A DNA stretch of 64,000 bases, taken from Euclidia mi (taxonomy: Eukaryota; Arthropoda; Insecta; Lepidoptera; Erebidae). Positions 51,745-61,912 of this stretch are shown here, in pieces (positions within the stretch are counted from its first letter, which is position 1; each line of letters opens with the position of its first letter). The notes beneath the pieces are model-generated. The model did not search any database. It was not told the DNA's origin and worked only from the letters and a program-made list of their open reading frames with translations. Position numbers and translations under genes: made by a program. The stretch is taken from assembly GCA_944739405.2 (NCBI GenBank), contig OX123209.2:11426217-11490216 (forward strand), given 5' to 3'.

Positions 51745-52515
51745 ATGGACAATAGCACAAAAATGTTACTAGAAAAAATGAGCGAAATGCAAAGAGATTT
51801 TCATAAACACACTAAAACATTAAACGAAAGTTTTGCTAACCTATCAGCGTCAATCGACGAAAAACTGAAGCCATTGGTGGAGGAAAATATCAAACTGAAG
51901 GACCAGGTCACAGCGCTAAATAAAAGAGTGTACAACCTCGAACGCGAAGTTAGAAAAAACAACGTCGTTATTCATGGGATAGAGGAGAAGGAAAAACATG
52001 GCAAGGAACTTGTAGATTCAGTTGTTACATTTCTCAACAAGGTAAATAAGGAAACGGGACTTGAGAGCTGGGACAAATGGGAAATAAGCAGTGCCCGGAG
52101 ACTGGGAAAATACGACACTAAGAAAACGAGACCCATTCTAATCTCACTCACCCTGGCTTGGCGTAAACAAGAACTTCTTCGTATCAACAAGAACCTGCCT
52201 GATAATATCTACATCACAGAAGATTACCCTAAGGAAGTTATTAATATTAGGAAAGAGTTGAAAGCTAAACAACAAGAAGCAATAAAGAAGGGAAAGATTG
52301 CCTTTATTAAATACGATAAGCTGGTGGTGAAAGACAAAACCTCTTCAACCAAAGAATCTGAGAAGAGGAAAAGGATACCAACAGACTCCCCTAACCAGTA
52401 CAATAGTGACGAGAAAACTGAGGGAAAAGCCCGTTCAAAATTAAATAAAACAAACCCATTGGGAGTCATGAGTTACGCAAATGCTAACTCAAGCCCAGGA
52501 GCAAGCAAACAATGA
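51745..52515 (+). CDS. LINE ORF1 protein (coiled coil, L1-like RNA-binding type)
   Basis: 256 residues from ATG at 51745 (MDNSTKMLLEKMSEMQ). The frame is open further upstream, but only through the inverted repeat. Residues 5-75 form a coiled coil (NLEREVRKNNVVIHGIEEKE marks its end). An RRM/C-terminal-type region follows (ISSARRLGKYDTKKTRPILI, NIYITEDYPKEVINI). The tail is Lys/Ser-rich. ORF1p of this type binds element RNA. The frame is intact. Confidence 0.7.
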   Translation: MDNSTKMLLEKMSEMQRDFHKHTKTLNESFANLSASIDEKLKPLVEENIKLKDQVTALNKRVYNLEREVRKNNVVIHGIEEKEKHGKELVDSVVTFLNKVNKETGLESWDKWEISSARRLGKYDTKKTRPILISLTLAWRKQELLRINKNLPDNIYITEDYPKEVINIRKELKAKQQEAIKKGKIAFIKYDKLVVKDKTSSTKESEKRKRIPTDSPNQYNSDEKTEGKARSKLNKTNPLGVMSYANANSSPGASKQ

Positions 52516-52689
52516 CTAACAACTCAAACCAGAATCCGGAATACAACAACCAACCAGATAAATTACAAAAATAATCACAACCAATCCACTTTCCCAAGTC
52601 GGACAACAACTAATAATTATAAAAATAGCCCAAATCAGAACTTAGAAACAGTGACTTGGACATGTCCCAATCCGGCTGGTCCCCGTGAG

Positions 52690-54715
52690 ACATTAAACCA
52701 CACCCTCCAAAGCAAGAAACACCTGAAAAGGTATACATATTAACCTACAATGTAAGAACACTGTCCACATATGAACGATTATTGGAATTGAGTGAAGCCA
52801 TACATGATATAAAATTTGATATAATTGGTCTATCTGAAACTAGGCGTCAAGGCACAAGGATAGAAGAATATGACAACTGTATACTATGCTACACAGGACT
52901 GATACCTGGAAAGTATGGAGTTGGATTTTTAATACATAAAAAACATAAGAAGAACATAGAAAGTTTTACAGGCTTTACTGATAGAGTTGCCCTATTAAAT
53001 TTAAACATACAAGGAAATAAACTATCACTCATACAAGTGTATGCTCCCACTGAAGCGGCTAAAGAAGAAGAAATTGATATTTTCTACTCAAATGTTAGCA
53101 AAGCTCTCAAACAAGCACATAAAACCTTTATATTAATGGGCGATCTAAACGCAAAAATAGGGCAACCAAAACAAGAAGAGTACTTAATAATGAAACCCAA
53201 TGGTTATGGCGAAAGAAACCGCAGAGGACAAAGATTAATCGACTTTGCTCTTGAACACAAAATTTCCATCCTCAACACTTTTTTCAAAAAGAAGCAAAGT
53301 AAAAGATGGACTTGGCGCTCACCAAATGGAGAATATAAAAACGAAATTGATTTTATTATGTCCAACCAACCATATATGGTACAGAATGTGGAAGTACTAA
53401 ATACCAACTTCTCTACAGACCATAGACCAATTAGAGCAACAATAATATTAACATGTCTTAAGAAAAGTAGGTCTAGATTCAACAAAAATCAAAACTCTTT
53501 GCTGAAGAACGAACAAGAAATAACAAAATACAAGGAGTCTATTGCAACCAAACTGTTAGATTTACCTGACTACACCGCCACTTCTGTACAAGCATATCAT
53601 GATAGCATCATAAACATTATTTCCCAAAGCCTTCAGAGTGCCTGCCTATCTAGTAGAGAAACCAAAAGCAAAAATATCCTATCAGAACGCACAATAAGGC
53701 TAATGAAAAGAAGACAAGAACTACAAAAAACCAGGAATAAAACCCGCTCCATGAGGAATGAACTCTCAGCACTGTACAAGATAGTAGCCAAACTCATTAA
53801 AAACGACTATACAACATACAGACACAACACTATACAGAAACATATGGCACAAGCAGGCAGTTCAAAAAAGGCTTATAAGGAACTACAAATAAATAAGACA
53901 TGGATTGATGGACTTAATCAAGCAAACTTAATACTGAATAATCGCAAAGATGTCATAGATATTGCAACAGAATTTTATGAAAATCTATATGCCTCTAAAG
54001 AACACATGAGCACAGTTCAAAGCAACTTCAACATTATAGACAACCAAAATGAAGAATGTACAGAGCCATTTGAAGCACAGGAAATTATAAAAGCAATTAA
54101 AAAACTCAAAACAGATAGAAGCCCAGGATCAGACAACATCACCAATGAAGCAATTAAAGCAGCCCAAACTCTACTAGCTCAACCCTTGACTGCTCTGTTC
54201 AACCGCATACTGGAAACTACTGAAACTCCTACTTAGTGGTCAGAGTCAAACATCATATTAATATATAAAAAAGGAGATCCACATGATATTAGTAACTACA
54301 GGCCAATAAGCTTGCTGCCATGCTTGTACAAACTATTCTCATCACTTATAAATCAAAGAATCAGTAGTACTTTAGAAGCCGGGCAACCCATAGAACAAGC
54401 CGGATTCAGAAAGAGCTTTTCAACAATAGACCATATTCACACCTTGGAACTATTGATGGAAAAATATCAGGAAAAGCAGAGAGCTTTGTATATTGCCTAC
54501 ATAGACTACAAAAAAGCCTTTGATACCGTGTCACACTCAAGCATATGGCAAACATTGAAAGACCAGGGAGTTCAAAATGTGTACATAAAGGTTATTAAAA
54601 GCATATACAGCAACAATACAGGCAGAGTAAAACTAGAAAAAGTTGGCCCAAATTTTCCCATTCAAAGGGGAGTGAGACAAGGCGATCCGCTATCTCCAAA
54701 ATTATTCATAGCCAT
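52690..54715 (+). pseudogene. LINE ORF2, 5' part: apurinic-type endonuclease and RT N-terminal half
   Basis: The endonuclease shows YILTYNVRTLSTYERLL, DIIGLSETRRQG, IQVYAPTEAAKEE, ILMGDLNAKIG, EIDFIMSNQPY and STDHRPIR, so all the expected catalytic motifs remain. The RT follows with RSPGSDNITNEAIK, SNYRPISLLPCLYKL, AGFRKSFSTIDHIHT, IAYIDYKKAFDTVSH and RGVRQGDPLSPKLF. A TAG stop at 54234-54236 interrupts it between PT and WSESN. No in-frame ATG was seen between a TGA near 52686 and the endonuclease start. The endonuclease resembles the RTE / CFDP2-like type. Confidence 0.75.
54712..54715. repeat. Target duplication of the gypsy element
   Basis: CCAT here and at 63307-63310. Confidence 0.85.
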
Positions 54716-55804
54716 TGTAACGCATCGATTTTATCTCGCATTACAGTACGCCTATGCGCATTCCTTTTTCGCGTGTTCGGTTGGTATTAGTCGATTTTCT
54801 GTCAATACATATGGTATTTTGTTAATGGGCTTCCCTATTATTAATTTTTTTACCTTGTCTATGGCAAAACTGTCATGGTCACTTTTCTCTCTGAACGTAC
54901 GTCGAATTAGACGGCGTCGCTTCAATAATCCAAAAATTATGGATTAATCGCATTAAAATGTGGTACTAAAAGCCACCTTAATATTTAGAATCCGTGGATC
55001 GGCTTATATATTGTTGTATTTCGCCAATATGACACATTGATACGTTTAAGAATACTTCCGGCGCATGTTTTCATTCGCCTGAAGGAATTATTATTCTGGA
55101 ATAACGCCTATGGCGTTTTTTTTTCCTGGATATAGTTTAAAATCCGCCGTGCTATCTGGATTCGGCACGCCGTGATGCTGTTTTCGTCATGGACATGAGG
55201 TGGACATAAAATACCACGTGGTCACGACGGTGCACATTCTTTCTTTTCGTATTTTAATTACCTAAGTATATCTAAAACAGGTAACTTTTTTTATTATTTT
55301 TCCACCTCAACGCAATTTCAAGTAATTCTAAATAACCACAAATTAACTTAAATTAGACTAAATTCCTTTACAACAACTTTAAATCTAGAAAGCCTCAATT
55401 TCAATTTGTATGCTAATTTATAAGTTGTAATGCCATCGACCATACAAAATTATTGTATCTACCATCTCGGCTAGGTCGCCCTGACTTGAGATCAAATGTC
55501 CATATTGTACTCTATCACTGACTTATCTGGCAAATTTTGTATTTTCTGGGATTGTATCTGGCGCCCGATATAACTTATATTATTTAAAATTCTGTATTTT
55601 CTTTATGATACAACCCATAATTATAAAAATAAATGTTTATGAATTCCATAACATGTTTTAATTTCAACTTTAAACCTTACAGGATAGGTTATTTCTTATA
55701 TTCATAACAAACACACATTTACATTTACTTCTCTTTATTTCCAAAATCTTTTAAATAGTTTTTCATCACCACTTACAATTGCAATTTATTTTTTAATTAT
55801 TACA
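54716..55804 (+). repeat. 5' LTR (1089 bp)
   Basis: TGTAACGC ... TATTACA. Differs from the 3' LTR at 55655 (G), 55781 (G) and 55782 (C). An open frame at its start is only an extension of the LINE frame. Confidence 0.9.
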
Positions 55805-56591
55805 ATTGGCGCTAGCTCACAGGGACCTGAAATAGGCATTTTATCATTTAATTACTTGAGGTTGCGTTCAAAACTTGTTGATGGTTATGTAAACAACATA
55901 ACTATCTTATTTTATCATTGTGTCATATTATGTTGGTGTCTTATTTGACTCATTTTGTTATTAATTATGTTTAACGTTCTTGAGTAAACATATCTTAATG
56001 TTTTATAAGTATGTTTAACGCCTTTGAGTAAACATATCTTAATGTTTTATATTTTCTATGTTTCGGTTTCACATATAAGCTTAGATATGTGTTATACCAG
56101 TTATTTACTTTGACAAACATAACATAATGGGTGTTATAGTTGAAATTCTCTTATGATAACCTGTATACATTGTGTGTAAATCTTTTTACAGCTTAAACTA
56201 TTACTGAATTCCTATGATAACAACCTTACTGGTTCTTATTGTAAACTTTGCTTGATAAGACTTTAGTACAGTTCTTAAACATAGATAATACTTAGACATA
56301 AATTGTTTGATACTGAAACATAAGTGAATAGTGATGTGTAACAGTTAACATTTAACTTTGTAATGAATTTGAGGCTTTTTTCAGTGGTTTAAAAACTTAA
56401 TATTAAAACTTATAACTTAAAATTTTGACAACATAAAAACTTTGAATCATTTTAGTTTGTTTTGAAGGTTCATTGACTTAACTTTTCTTTTGAATCTTTC
56501 TTCCTTAACTTAACTTAGCTTGGAATTATACTAGTTTACTTGCTTATTGGTTGCTTTTGAGTGTTACTATAGGACATTTTTGCTTCTCATC
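55805..56591 (+). promoter_or_regulatory. Gypsy leader, with a 41-bp tandem repeat
   Basis: A TTGGCGCTAGCTCACAGGG primer-site-like sequence follows the LTR. ATGTTTAACG...TGTTTTATA units stand at 55967-56007 and 56011-56051. No long frame. Probably holds the packaging region. Confidence 0.5.
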
Positions 56592-57563
56592 ATGGATAAG
56601 TCGGTTCAGTTTCCACCTTTGCCTGAGATTAAGGATGGTCACAATTCTGTTGGTACTTACACACAGGAGGACAACATGGCTCATATAACGGTTGATATGA
56701 CGGGAGTTCCTGATCCTTTCTTAGCCAATGCGCATGATGGAGGTCCTGCTTTTGCTTCTTCGGCTTGTGCACCTTGTTTATCATCTTACAACTCATTGAA
56801 TGACCATATCAGGAAAAACTTACCACACTTAACCAGATTACCTGACCTGAAGAGGAGTAAAATTTGTTTTGAAGGTAATACTTGCGTTAGAGAATTTATT
56901 GTTCAGGTTGAAGAGTATTTCCTTTACAAGAACTTTGATGAAGCTTTGCTGGTAGGTTCATTTTCAGATTTGCTTTCTGGTGCTGCTGCTAAATGGTTTC
57001 GTGCTACTCGTTCTACCATTGCCTCTTGGCAACAGCTTAAGCTAGCTTTACTCAAGCGCTTCGACAAGCCTGAGTATGACTTTTTCTTAGACCAGAGCCT
57101 TCGCACACGTAAGCAAAAACCTATTGAGTCGCTTCCCGACTTTATCACTGAACTAATGGATATGTCTAGTCGCTTAGTAGTTCCTTTGACAGAACCGGTC
57201 ATGATTAATATTATTAAAAACAACATGTTACCTATTTATACACCTTATGTTTTATGTAGACCTGTTACTTCTCTTGAACAGTTTATCAATTTAGGTAAAG
57301 AATTAGAAGTTTTTGTTAATAGAAAAGCTTTTGCTAGGGATTCTTCAAATCCTTTTAAAGTTGAGAAGCCTCTGGTTCGCTCCAACGCTGCTAGGACAGA
57401 TAGTGTTAAGTGTCTCAAGTGTCAATCTACTGACCACACTTACCAACATTGTACTACTGTACCTGGAATTATGTGTTTTAAGTGCAAGAAGTTGGGTGTC
57501 ATAACCAAATTTTGTGATGTTTGCAACGCGGAGAAGAAAACTTCACCCGTTCCAAAAAACTAG
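56592..57563 (+). CDS. gag: Gypsy Gag
   Basis: 323 residues from MDKSVQFPPLPEIKDG (the frame is open upstream without ATG). A capsid-like retrotransposon gag region occupies the middle (FSDLLSGAAAKWFRATRS, WQQLKLALLKRF, QKPIESLPDFITELMDMS). Two zinc knuckles close it. Residues 274-287 fit C-x2-C-x4-H-x4-C (CLKCQSTDHTYQHC). Residues 295-308 keep the three cysteines, but the His position is Val (CFKCKKLGVITKFC). It ends at TAG right after an A_AAA_AAC heptamer. Forms the particle and binds element RNA. Confidence 0.8.
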   Translation: MDKSVQFPPLPEIKDGHNSVGTYTQEDNMAHITVDMTGVPDPFLANAHDGGPAFASSACAPCLSSYNSLNDHIRKNLPHLTRLPDLKRSKICFEGNTCVREFIVQVEEYFLYKNFDEALLVGSFSDLLSGAAAKWFRATRSTIASWQQLKLALLKRFDKPEYDFFLDQSLRTRKQKPIESLPDFITELMDMSSRLVVPLTEPVMINIIKNNMLPIYTPYVLCRPVTSLEQFINLGKELEVFVNRKAFARDSSNPFKVEKPLVRSNAARTDSVKCLKCQSTDHTYQHCTTVPGIMCFKCKKLGVITKFCDVCNAEKKTSPVPKN

Positions 57564-60500
57564 TTTCGTTGCATCGAGCACCAGTTTCTGTTAAAACTGA
57601 GAATGCCTCGATGTCTAAATTGGTTAAGATTAGGTCGAGTAATGCACCTGACATTGCCACTCGCAATAAGGAATTTTCGGACTGGTTGGATTACTTAAAA
57701 GTATTTTTCAGTTTAAATAGGTCAGCCCCTATTCTCTTTGTTAAGCATAATGATAGTAGACCATTTTTAGAATTCTCAGTCAGTAGTGAAAAATTTTCTG
57801 GTTTGTTAGATAGCGGTTCAAATACTAGTGTTTTAGGTTCTAACTTTCACCAGCATTTTATTAAATTAGGTTACAAATTAAAACCAATTTCTAGTTCAGC
57901 TTACACAGCAGATGGTTCTGCACAAAAAGTTTTAGGCACTTTAGATATTCCAGTTACTTGTGATAACCTTACCAAGGTCGTAACATTCTTGGTTATACCT
58001 TCTTTTGAACCTCCTATTATATTAGGGTTTGATTTTTGGCTTAAATTTAATCTTGCTAAAGACTTGTGGAAAAATATAACTTTAGTTAAAAATGATAATT
58101 TTAAAATTTGTTCAGTAACTTGTTCTTCACAGCTCACTCCTTCTGAGAAACAAACATTAGATGAAACCATTGCTCTTTTTGAAGATATCTCGTATGAGAA
58201 GAAAGGTTTAGGTCTTACACATCTTGTCAAACATAAAATTGACGTTACTAGTGAACCTTTTAAACAAAGATATTGGCCTTTGAGTCCGGCTAAACAAAAA
58301 GAACTTTATGATGAAGTTGAAGTATTGCTTAGGGAAAACATTATTCAGCCTTCTAAATCTCCTTGGTGTTCCCCCGTCCTTGCTGTTGAAAAGAAGGATG
58401 GTAGTACTAGATTATGTTTAGATTCAAGACGTTTAAATTCTGTTACAATTAGAGATAGTTACCCATTGCCTTACCCTTCTAGAATTTTAGATAACCTTCG
58501 TGGAGCTCGTTTTATTTCAACAATTGATCTATCCAAGGCCTTCCTTCAGATTGCCCTTGATGATTCTTCTCGTGAGAAGACTGCTTTTGTAGTCCCCGGT
58601 AAAGGATTATTTGAATTTGTTAGAATGCCATTTGGGCTTACCAATGCACCTGCTGAATTGCAGAGATTAGTAGATAAACTCTTTGGTCCTGAATTTGATA
58701 ATGTATTGTTCTGCTATTTAGATGATTTGATCCTTATAAATGAACAATTTGATGTTCATATAGAGTATTTAAAGAAAATTCATAAAACTCTTAAAGATGC
58801 TGGTCTTACCGTTAATTTAAAAAAGTGTGAATTTTGTAAAGAAAGACTGCGTTACCTTGGATATATTGTTGATAGTAAAGGTTTACACACTGATCCTTCT
58901 AAATTAGAGTCAATTAATAATTTTCCTCGTCCTTCAAATATAAAACAACTTAGAAGTTTTCTTGGATTATGTTCTTATTACCGTAGATTCATTTATAAAT
59001 TCGCTGATATTGCTTCTCCATTAACTAAATTAACTTCTTCTAGTAAAAAGAATCCTAAAAGATCTTTTGATTGGAATGACGAAGCTGAAATTGCATTTGA
59101 TAAACTTAAACAAGCATTAACTTCCTCACCTGTCTTGCAATGCCCAAATTTTGAAAAACCTTTCTTTTTACATTGTGATGCTAGTTCAGTTGGTATTGGT
59201 AGCGTTTTGAGTCAAGAAGATCAAAACGGCGAACAACACCCCATAGCTTTTTATTCTAGATCACTTAATAAATGCGAACGCAATTACAGTACTACAGAAC
59301 GTGAGTTACTTGCCATTTTAGATTCAATAGAACATTTTAGACCTTATATTGAGGGAATGAAATTTACAGTAATCACTGATCATGCTAGCTTAAAATGGTT
59401 GTTAGGCCTTAGTAATCCTACTGGTCGTTTAGCTAGATGGGCTGCAAGAATTTCACAATTTACTTTTGATATTATTCATAAAAAAGGCTCTTTGCATTTA
59501 GTTCCTGATGCTTTGTCTAGAATAGAAGTTGCAGCTATTAAAGTTTCTCCTATACAGAATATTATGTCTCCTGACGACGATATTGATGATCCTTGGTTTA
59601 GAAAAATATTTGTAGATTGTCAAAAGTTTCCCTTAAGGTATAAAAATTTTAGAGTTGAAGATAAAACATTATATAAATTTTGTAAGAATAGATTTGATCC
59701 TACTAGTCGTTTGAATTGGAAAATTGTTATTCCTAAAGAACATATTATTGATACCATTAGATCTAATCATGATGACACTAAATCAGGTCATCTTGGTGTT
59801 CATAAAACTTTAAGAAAATTAAAACAACATTATTTTTGGAATAGAATGTTTAATGATGTTCAAAATTACATTAAATCTTGTGAAATTTGTAAAGCTTATA
59901 AACATAGTACTTCTCCACCTTTAGGTGTTATGATTAACCCTAAGAAAGTGGATCGTCCAATGGTCATGCTCTCAGTAGATATTATAGGAACTCTGCCTAA
60001 AAGTTATTCTGGTCATAAGTACATTCTTTCTGTTGTAGATGTTTTCACTAAATTTTGCTGGATTTTTCCTTTAGTTAAAGCAACGACTTTGTCAATTTGT
60101 AAAAGTATAGAAAAAGAAATATTTCTTAAATTTGGCTGTCCTAAGATTATAGTTTGTGATAATGGGACTCAATTTGTTTCTAAACATTTTGTAGATTTTA
60201 TGAAAAGTTATAATATTACTAAAATATTTTACAACACTCTGTATACACCTCAGAACAATCCTGTAGAGAGATATAATAAGACTATAGAAACTTGCATATC
60301 TTGTTTTGTCAAGGAAGATCATAGAACTTGGTCTAAATTTTTGGTTCATATTCAGTTAGCTTTGAATAGTAGTGTAAATTTAGCTACAGATTTTACACCT
60401 AATTTTCTTATGTTCGGTAGAGAACTTATTTTTGATGCTTCTTTACATCATTTTAGTAATTCTTTGGAAGATTTGTCTCAACTTAAATTTGGAGACAGAG

Positions 60501-60814
60501 ATGCATTTGCTTATTCTCTCAAATCACTTAGTGATATTTTTGTTAGAGTTCAGGCTCATTTGTTAAGCGCTTACAAACGTAATGCGCGGTATTATAATAC
60601 AGGGAGGAAAGTCATTTCTTTTGATGTTGGTGACGTAGTATGGAGAAGAAATTTTGTTCAATCTAATGCTCCTGCATTCTTTTCGGCTAAACTTGCACCT
60701 AAGTTTGTAAAATGTAAAATTATTAAAAAGATTTCTGATAATGTTTACCTCTTAAAGGATTTGAATAAGAGAACCTCTGGTAGATACCATATTAAAGATA
60801 TTATAAAATATTAA
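57521..60814 (+). CDS. pol: Gypsy Pol: protease, reverse transcriptase, RNase H, integrase
   Basis: 1097 codons in the -1 frame; expressed from about 57561. Aspartic protease LLDSGSNTSVLG (Asp97). RT with RLCLDSRRLNSVTIRDSYP, FISTIDLSKAFLQIALDD, FVRMPFGLTNAPAELQRLV and YLDD at 399-402. RNase H HCDASSVGIGSVLSQ (Asp553). Integrase zinc finger HLGVHKTLRKLKQHYFW with CEICKAYK. Catalytic triad Asp820 (LSVDIIG), Asp880 (VCDNGTQF), Glu916 (NPVERYNK), spacing DD35E. C-terminal part DVGDVVWRRNFVQSN and KLAPKFVKCKIIKKISDN. No stop or frameshift: it looks functional. Confidence 0.9.
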   Translation: MQRGEENFTRSKKLVSLHRAPVSVKTENASMSKLVKIRSSNAPDIATRNKEFSDWLDYLKVFFSLNRSAPILFVKHNDSRPFLEFSVSSEKFSGLLDSGSNTSVLGSNFHQHFIKLGYKLKPISSSAYTADGSAQKVLGTLDIPVTCDNLTKVVTFLVIPSFEPPIILGFDFWLKFNLAKDLWKNITLVKNDNFKICSVTCSSQLTPSEKQTLDETIALFEDISYEKKGLGLTHLVKHKIDVTSEPFKQRYWPLSPAKQKELYDEVEVLLRENIIQPSKSPWCSPVLAVEKKDGSTRLCLDSRRLNSVTIRDSYPLPYPSRILDNLRGARFISTIDLSKAFLQIALDDSSREKTAFVVPGKGLFEFVRMPFGLTNAPAELQRLVDKLFGPEFDNVLFCYLDDLILINEQFDVHIEYLKKIHKTLKDAGLTVNLKKCEFCKERLRYLGYIVDSKGLHTDPSKLESINNFPRPSNIKQLRSFLGLCSYYRRFIYKFADIASPLTKLTSSSKKNPKRSFDWNDEAEIAFDKLKQALTSSPVLQCPNFEKPFFLHCDASSVGIGSVLSQEDQNGEQHPIAFYSRSLNKCERNYSTTERELLAILDSIEHFRPYIEGMKFTVITDHASLKWLLGLSNPTGRLARWAARISQFTFDIIHKKGSLHLVPDALSRIEVAAIKVSPIQNIMSPDDDIDDPWFRKIFVDCQKFPLRYKNFRVEDKTLYKFCKNRFDPTSRLNWKIVIPKEHIIDTIRSNHDDTKSGHLGVHKTLRKLKQHYFWNRMFNDVQNYIKSCEICKAYKHSTSPPLGVMINPKKVDRPMVMLSVDIIGTLPKSYSGHKYILSVVDVFTKFCWIFPLVKATTLSICKSIEKEIFLKFGCPKIIVCDNGTQFVSKHFVDFMKSYNITKIFYNTLYTPQNNPVERYNKTIETCISCFVKEDHRTWSKFLVHIQLALNSSVNLATDFTPNFLMFGRELIFDASLHHFSNSLEDLSQLKFGDRDAFAYSLKSLSDIFVRVQAHLLSAYKRNARYYNTGRKVISFDVGDVVWRRNFVQSNAPAFFSAKLAPKFVKCKIIKKISDNVYLLKDLNKRTSGRYHIKDIIKY
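57554..57560 (+). promoter_or_regulatory. -1 frameshift slippery heptamer A_AAA_AAC
   Basis: In gag phase (CCA AAA AAC TAG). Slipping one base back gives CTA GTT TCG, the pol frame. A stem can form between 57572-57578 (CATCGAG) and 57607-57613 (CTCGATG), enclosing CAGTTT/AAACTG (57582-57587 with 57594-57599). The spacer is 11 nt. Confidence 0.75.
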
Positions 60815-61383
60815 TTTTTGGACTCCTAACTTTGGCTTAAATTTAGCATGCTGTAAGATTCGGAGCTTGTCTGTTGAAGAATGAGATTGATGTATGATAG
60901 GGTTGCTCCACTTTGTATGATGATGTATGATAGGTAACTTCTTAGCAGTTTGTGAACTTTGAGTTGAAGTTCAAAAGTTGGCTTAGGTATTTTCGGTTTT
61001 AGATTTTTGCAAATTCCATGGGTTCCGTTTCTCAACATCAATAGATCTTATGTACATTTTTACTTTTGTTTTTATTAAAAGGTTTTATACCTTATTTGTA
61101 TTTTGTGTTTATCGTTCGGTTTGTTTGTATTGAACGACTTTTTTGTGTTTTTTGTGTCTTATTCCTGTGTAGTATTTAGGTACTTGTTTATTCTTAAGTC
61201 TACCGGATTTGACAATTTTTTTTGGGTACCCAACCCTGGATTTGACGTTTGGGGTAACCAACTTTTCACTTGGTCCCCGGATATTTTTTTGCCGGTTACT
61301 GACGCTTTTGGGCAGTAACCAGGTCTTTTGCGTTCTTAGAACTTTCCATTCCTCGAACGTTTTTGTTTTTTTTTGCTTGTTCC

Positions 61384-61560
61384 ATTGTGCACGGTAAGTC
61401 GGTGGTGTTATGCCGGTCACAATAGACGAGTCCTTTTTTGTTTTTGTCCTGTTGTGCACGGTAGGTCGGTTGTGTTGCGCCGGTCACAACAGACAAAATT
61501 TTGTATTTTTTTGAATGCAACTGTGCCCGGAAAGTTGGTGGAGTTATGCCGATCACAGTT
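61384..61560 (+). repeat. Hairpin repeat class A, three copies
   Basis: Copies at 61384-61423, 61451-61490 and 61520-61559, each 40 nt. Outer stems: ATTGTG/CACAAT, GTTGTG/CACAAC and ACTGTG/CACAGT. Inner stem CGG/CCG in all three. The first two stem positions covary. Confidence 0.75.
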
Positions 61561-61570
61561 CCATTTTTTT

Positions 61571-61646
61571 GTGTTCACACCGCTTTGTTGTGTTGAACCA
61601 CCCCTTCCATTTTTATGTTCTCACCGCCTTGTTGTGATGAACCACC
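61571..61646 (+). repeat. Hairpin repeat class B, two copies
   Basis: 32-nt copies at 61571-61602 and 61615-61646. Stem GTTC-ACAC/GTGT-T-GAAC in the first and GTTC-TCAC/GTGA-T-GAAC in the second. Confidence 0.7.
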
Positions 61647-61736
61647 ATTTGGCGTCCGCGCCTGACGCGTCCTCTAGCGGCGTTGTCATTTGCATGCAAC
61701 CTTATTGGTTACTTTAAGAGTTTTGATGTTCTCTAC

Positions 61737-61912
61737 AGAGTCGGTGGCGAGGGTGCCTAACCGCACTTTCTAAAAACAATCATTAGACAAGAGTTTAGAT
61801 GATCTCTTATAGAGTCGGTGGCGAGGGTGCCTAACCGCACTTTCAATAAAACATCCAAGTTAGGAGTTGTGCTCTTACAGAGTCGGTGGCGAGGGTGCCT
61901 AACCGCACTTTC
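61737..61912 (+). repeat. Hairpin repeat class C, three identical 34-mers
   Basis: Copies at 61737-61770, 61811-61844 and 61879-61912. Each starts AGAGTCGGTGGCGAGGG and ends ACCGCACTTTC. CGGTGGC can pair with GCC(TA)ACCG around a GAGGGT loop. A CTCT(N2-3)AGAG mini-palindrome overlaps each start. Confidence 0.8.

Noticed and set aside
54312..54947. Long frame that runs from the LINE RT into the gypsy LTR
   Set aside because: The last 77 codons are LTR sequence read by chance, as shown by the same residues in the 3' LTR at 62218-62445.
61109..61459. Lys-rich minus-strand frame in the gypsy 3' region
   Set aside because: Antisense of T-rich non-coding repeats.
61737..61912. CRISPR-like direct repeats
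   Set aside because: Three copies only, in a eukaryotic retroelement, without cas genes; better read as RNA hairpins.
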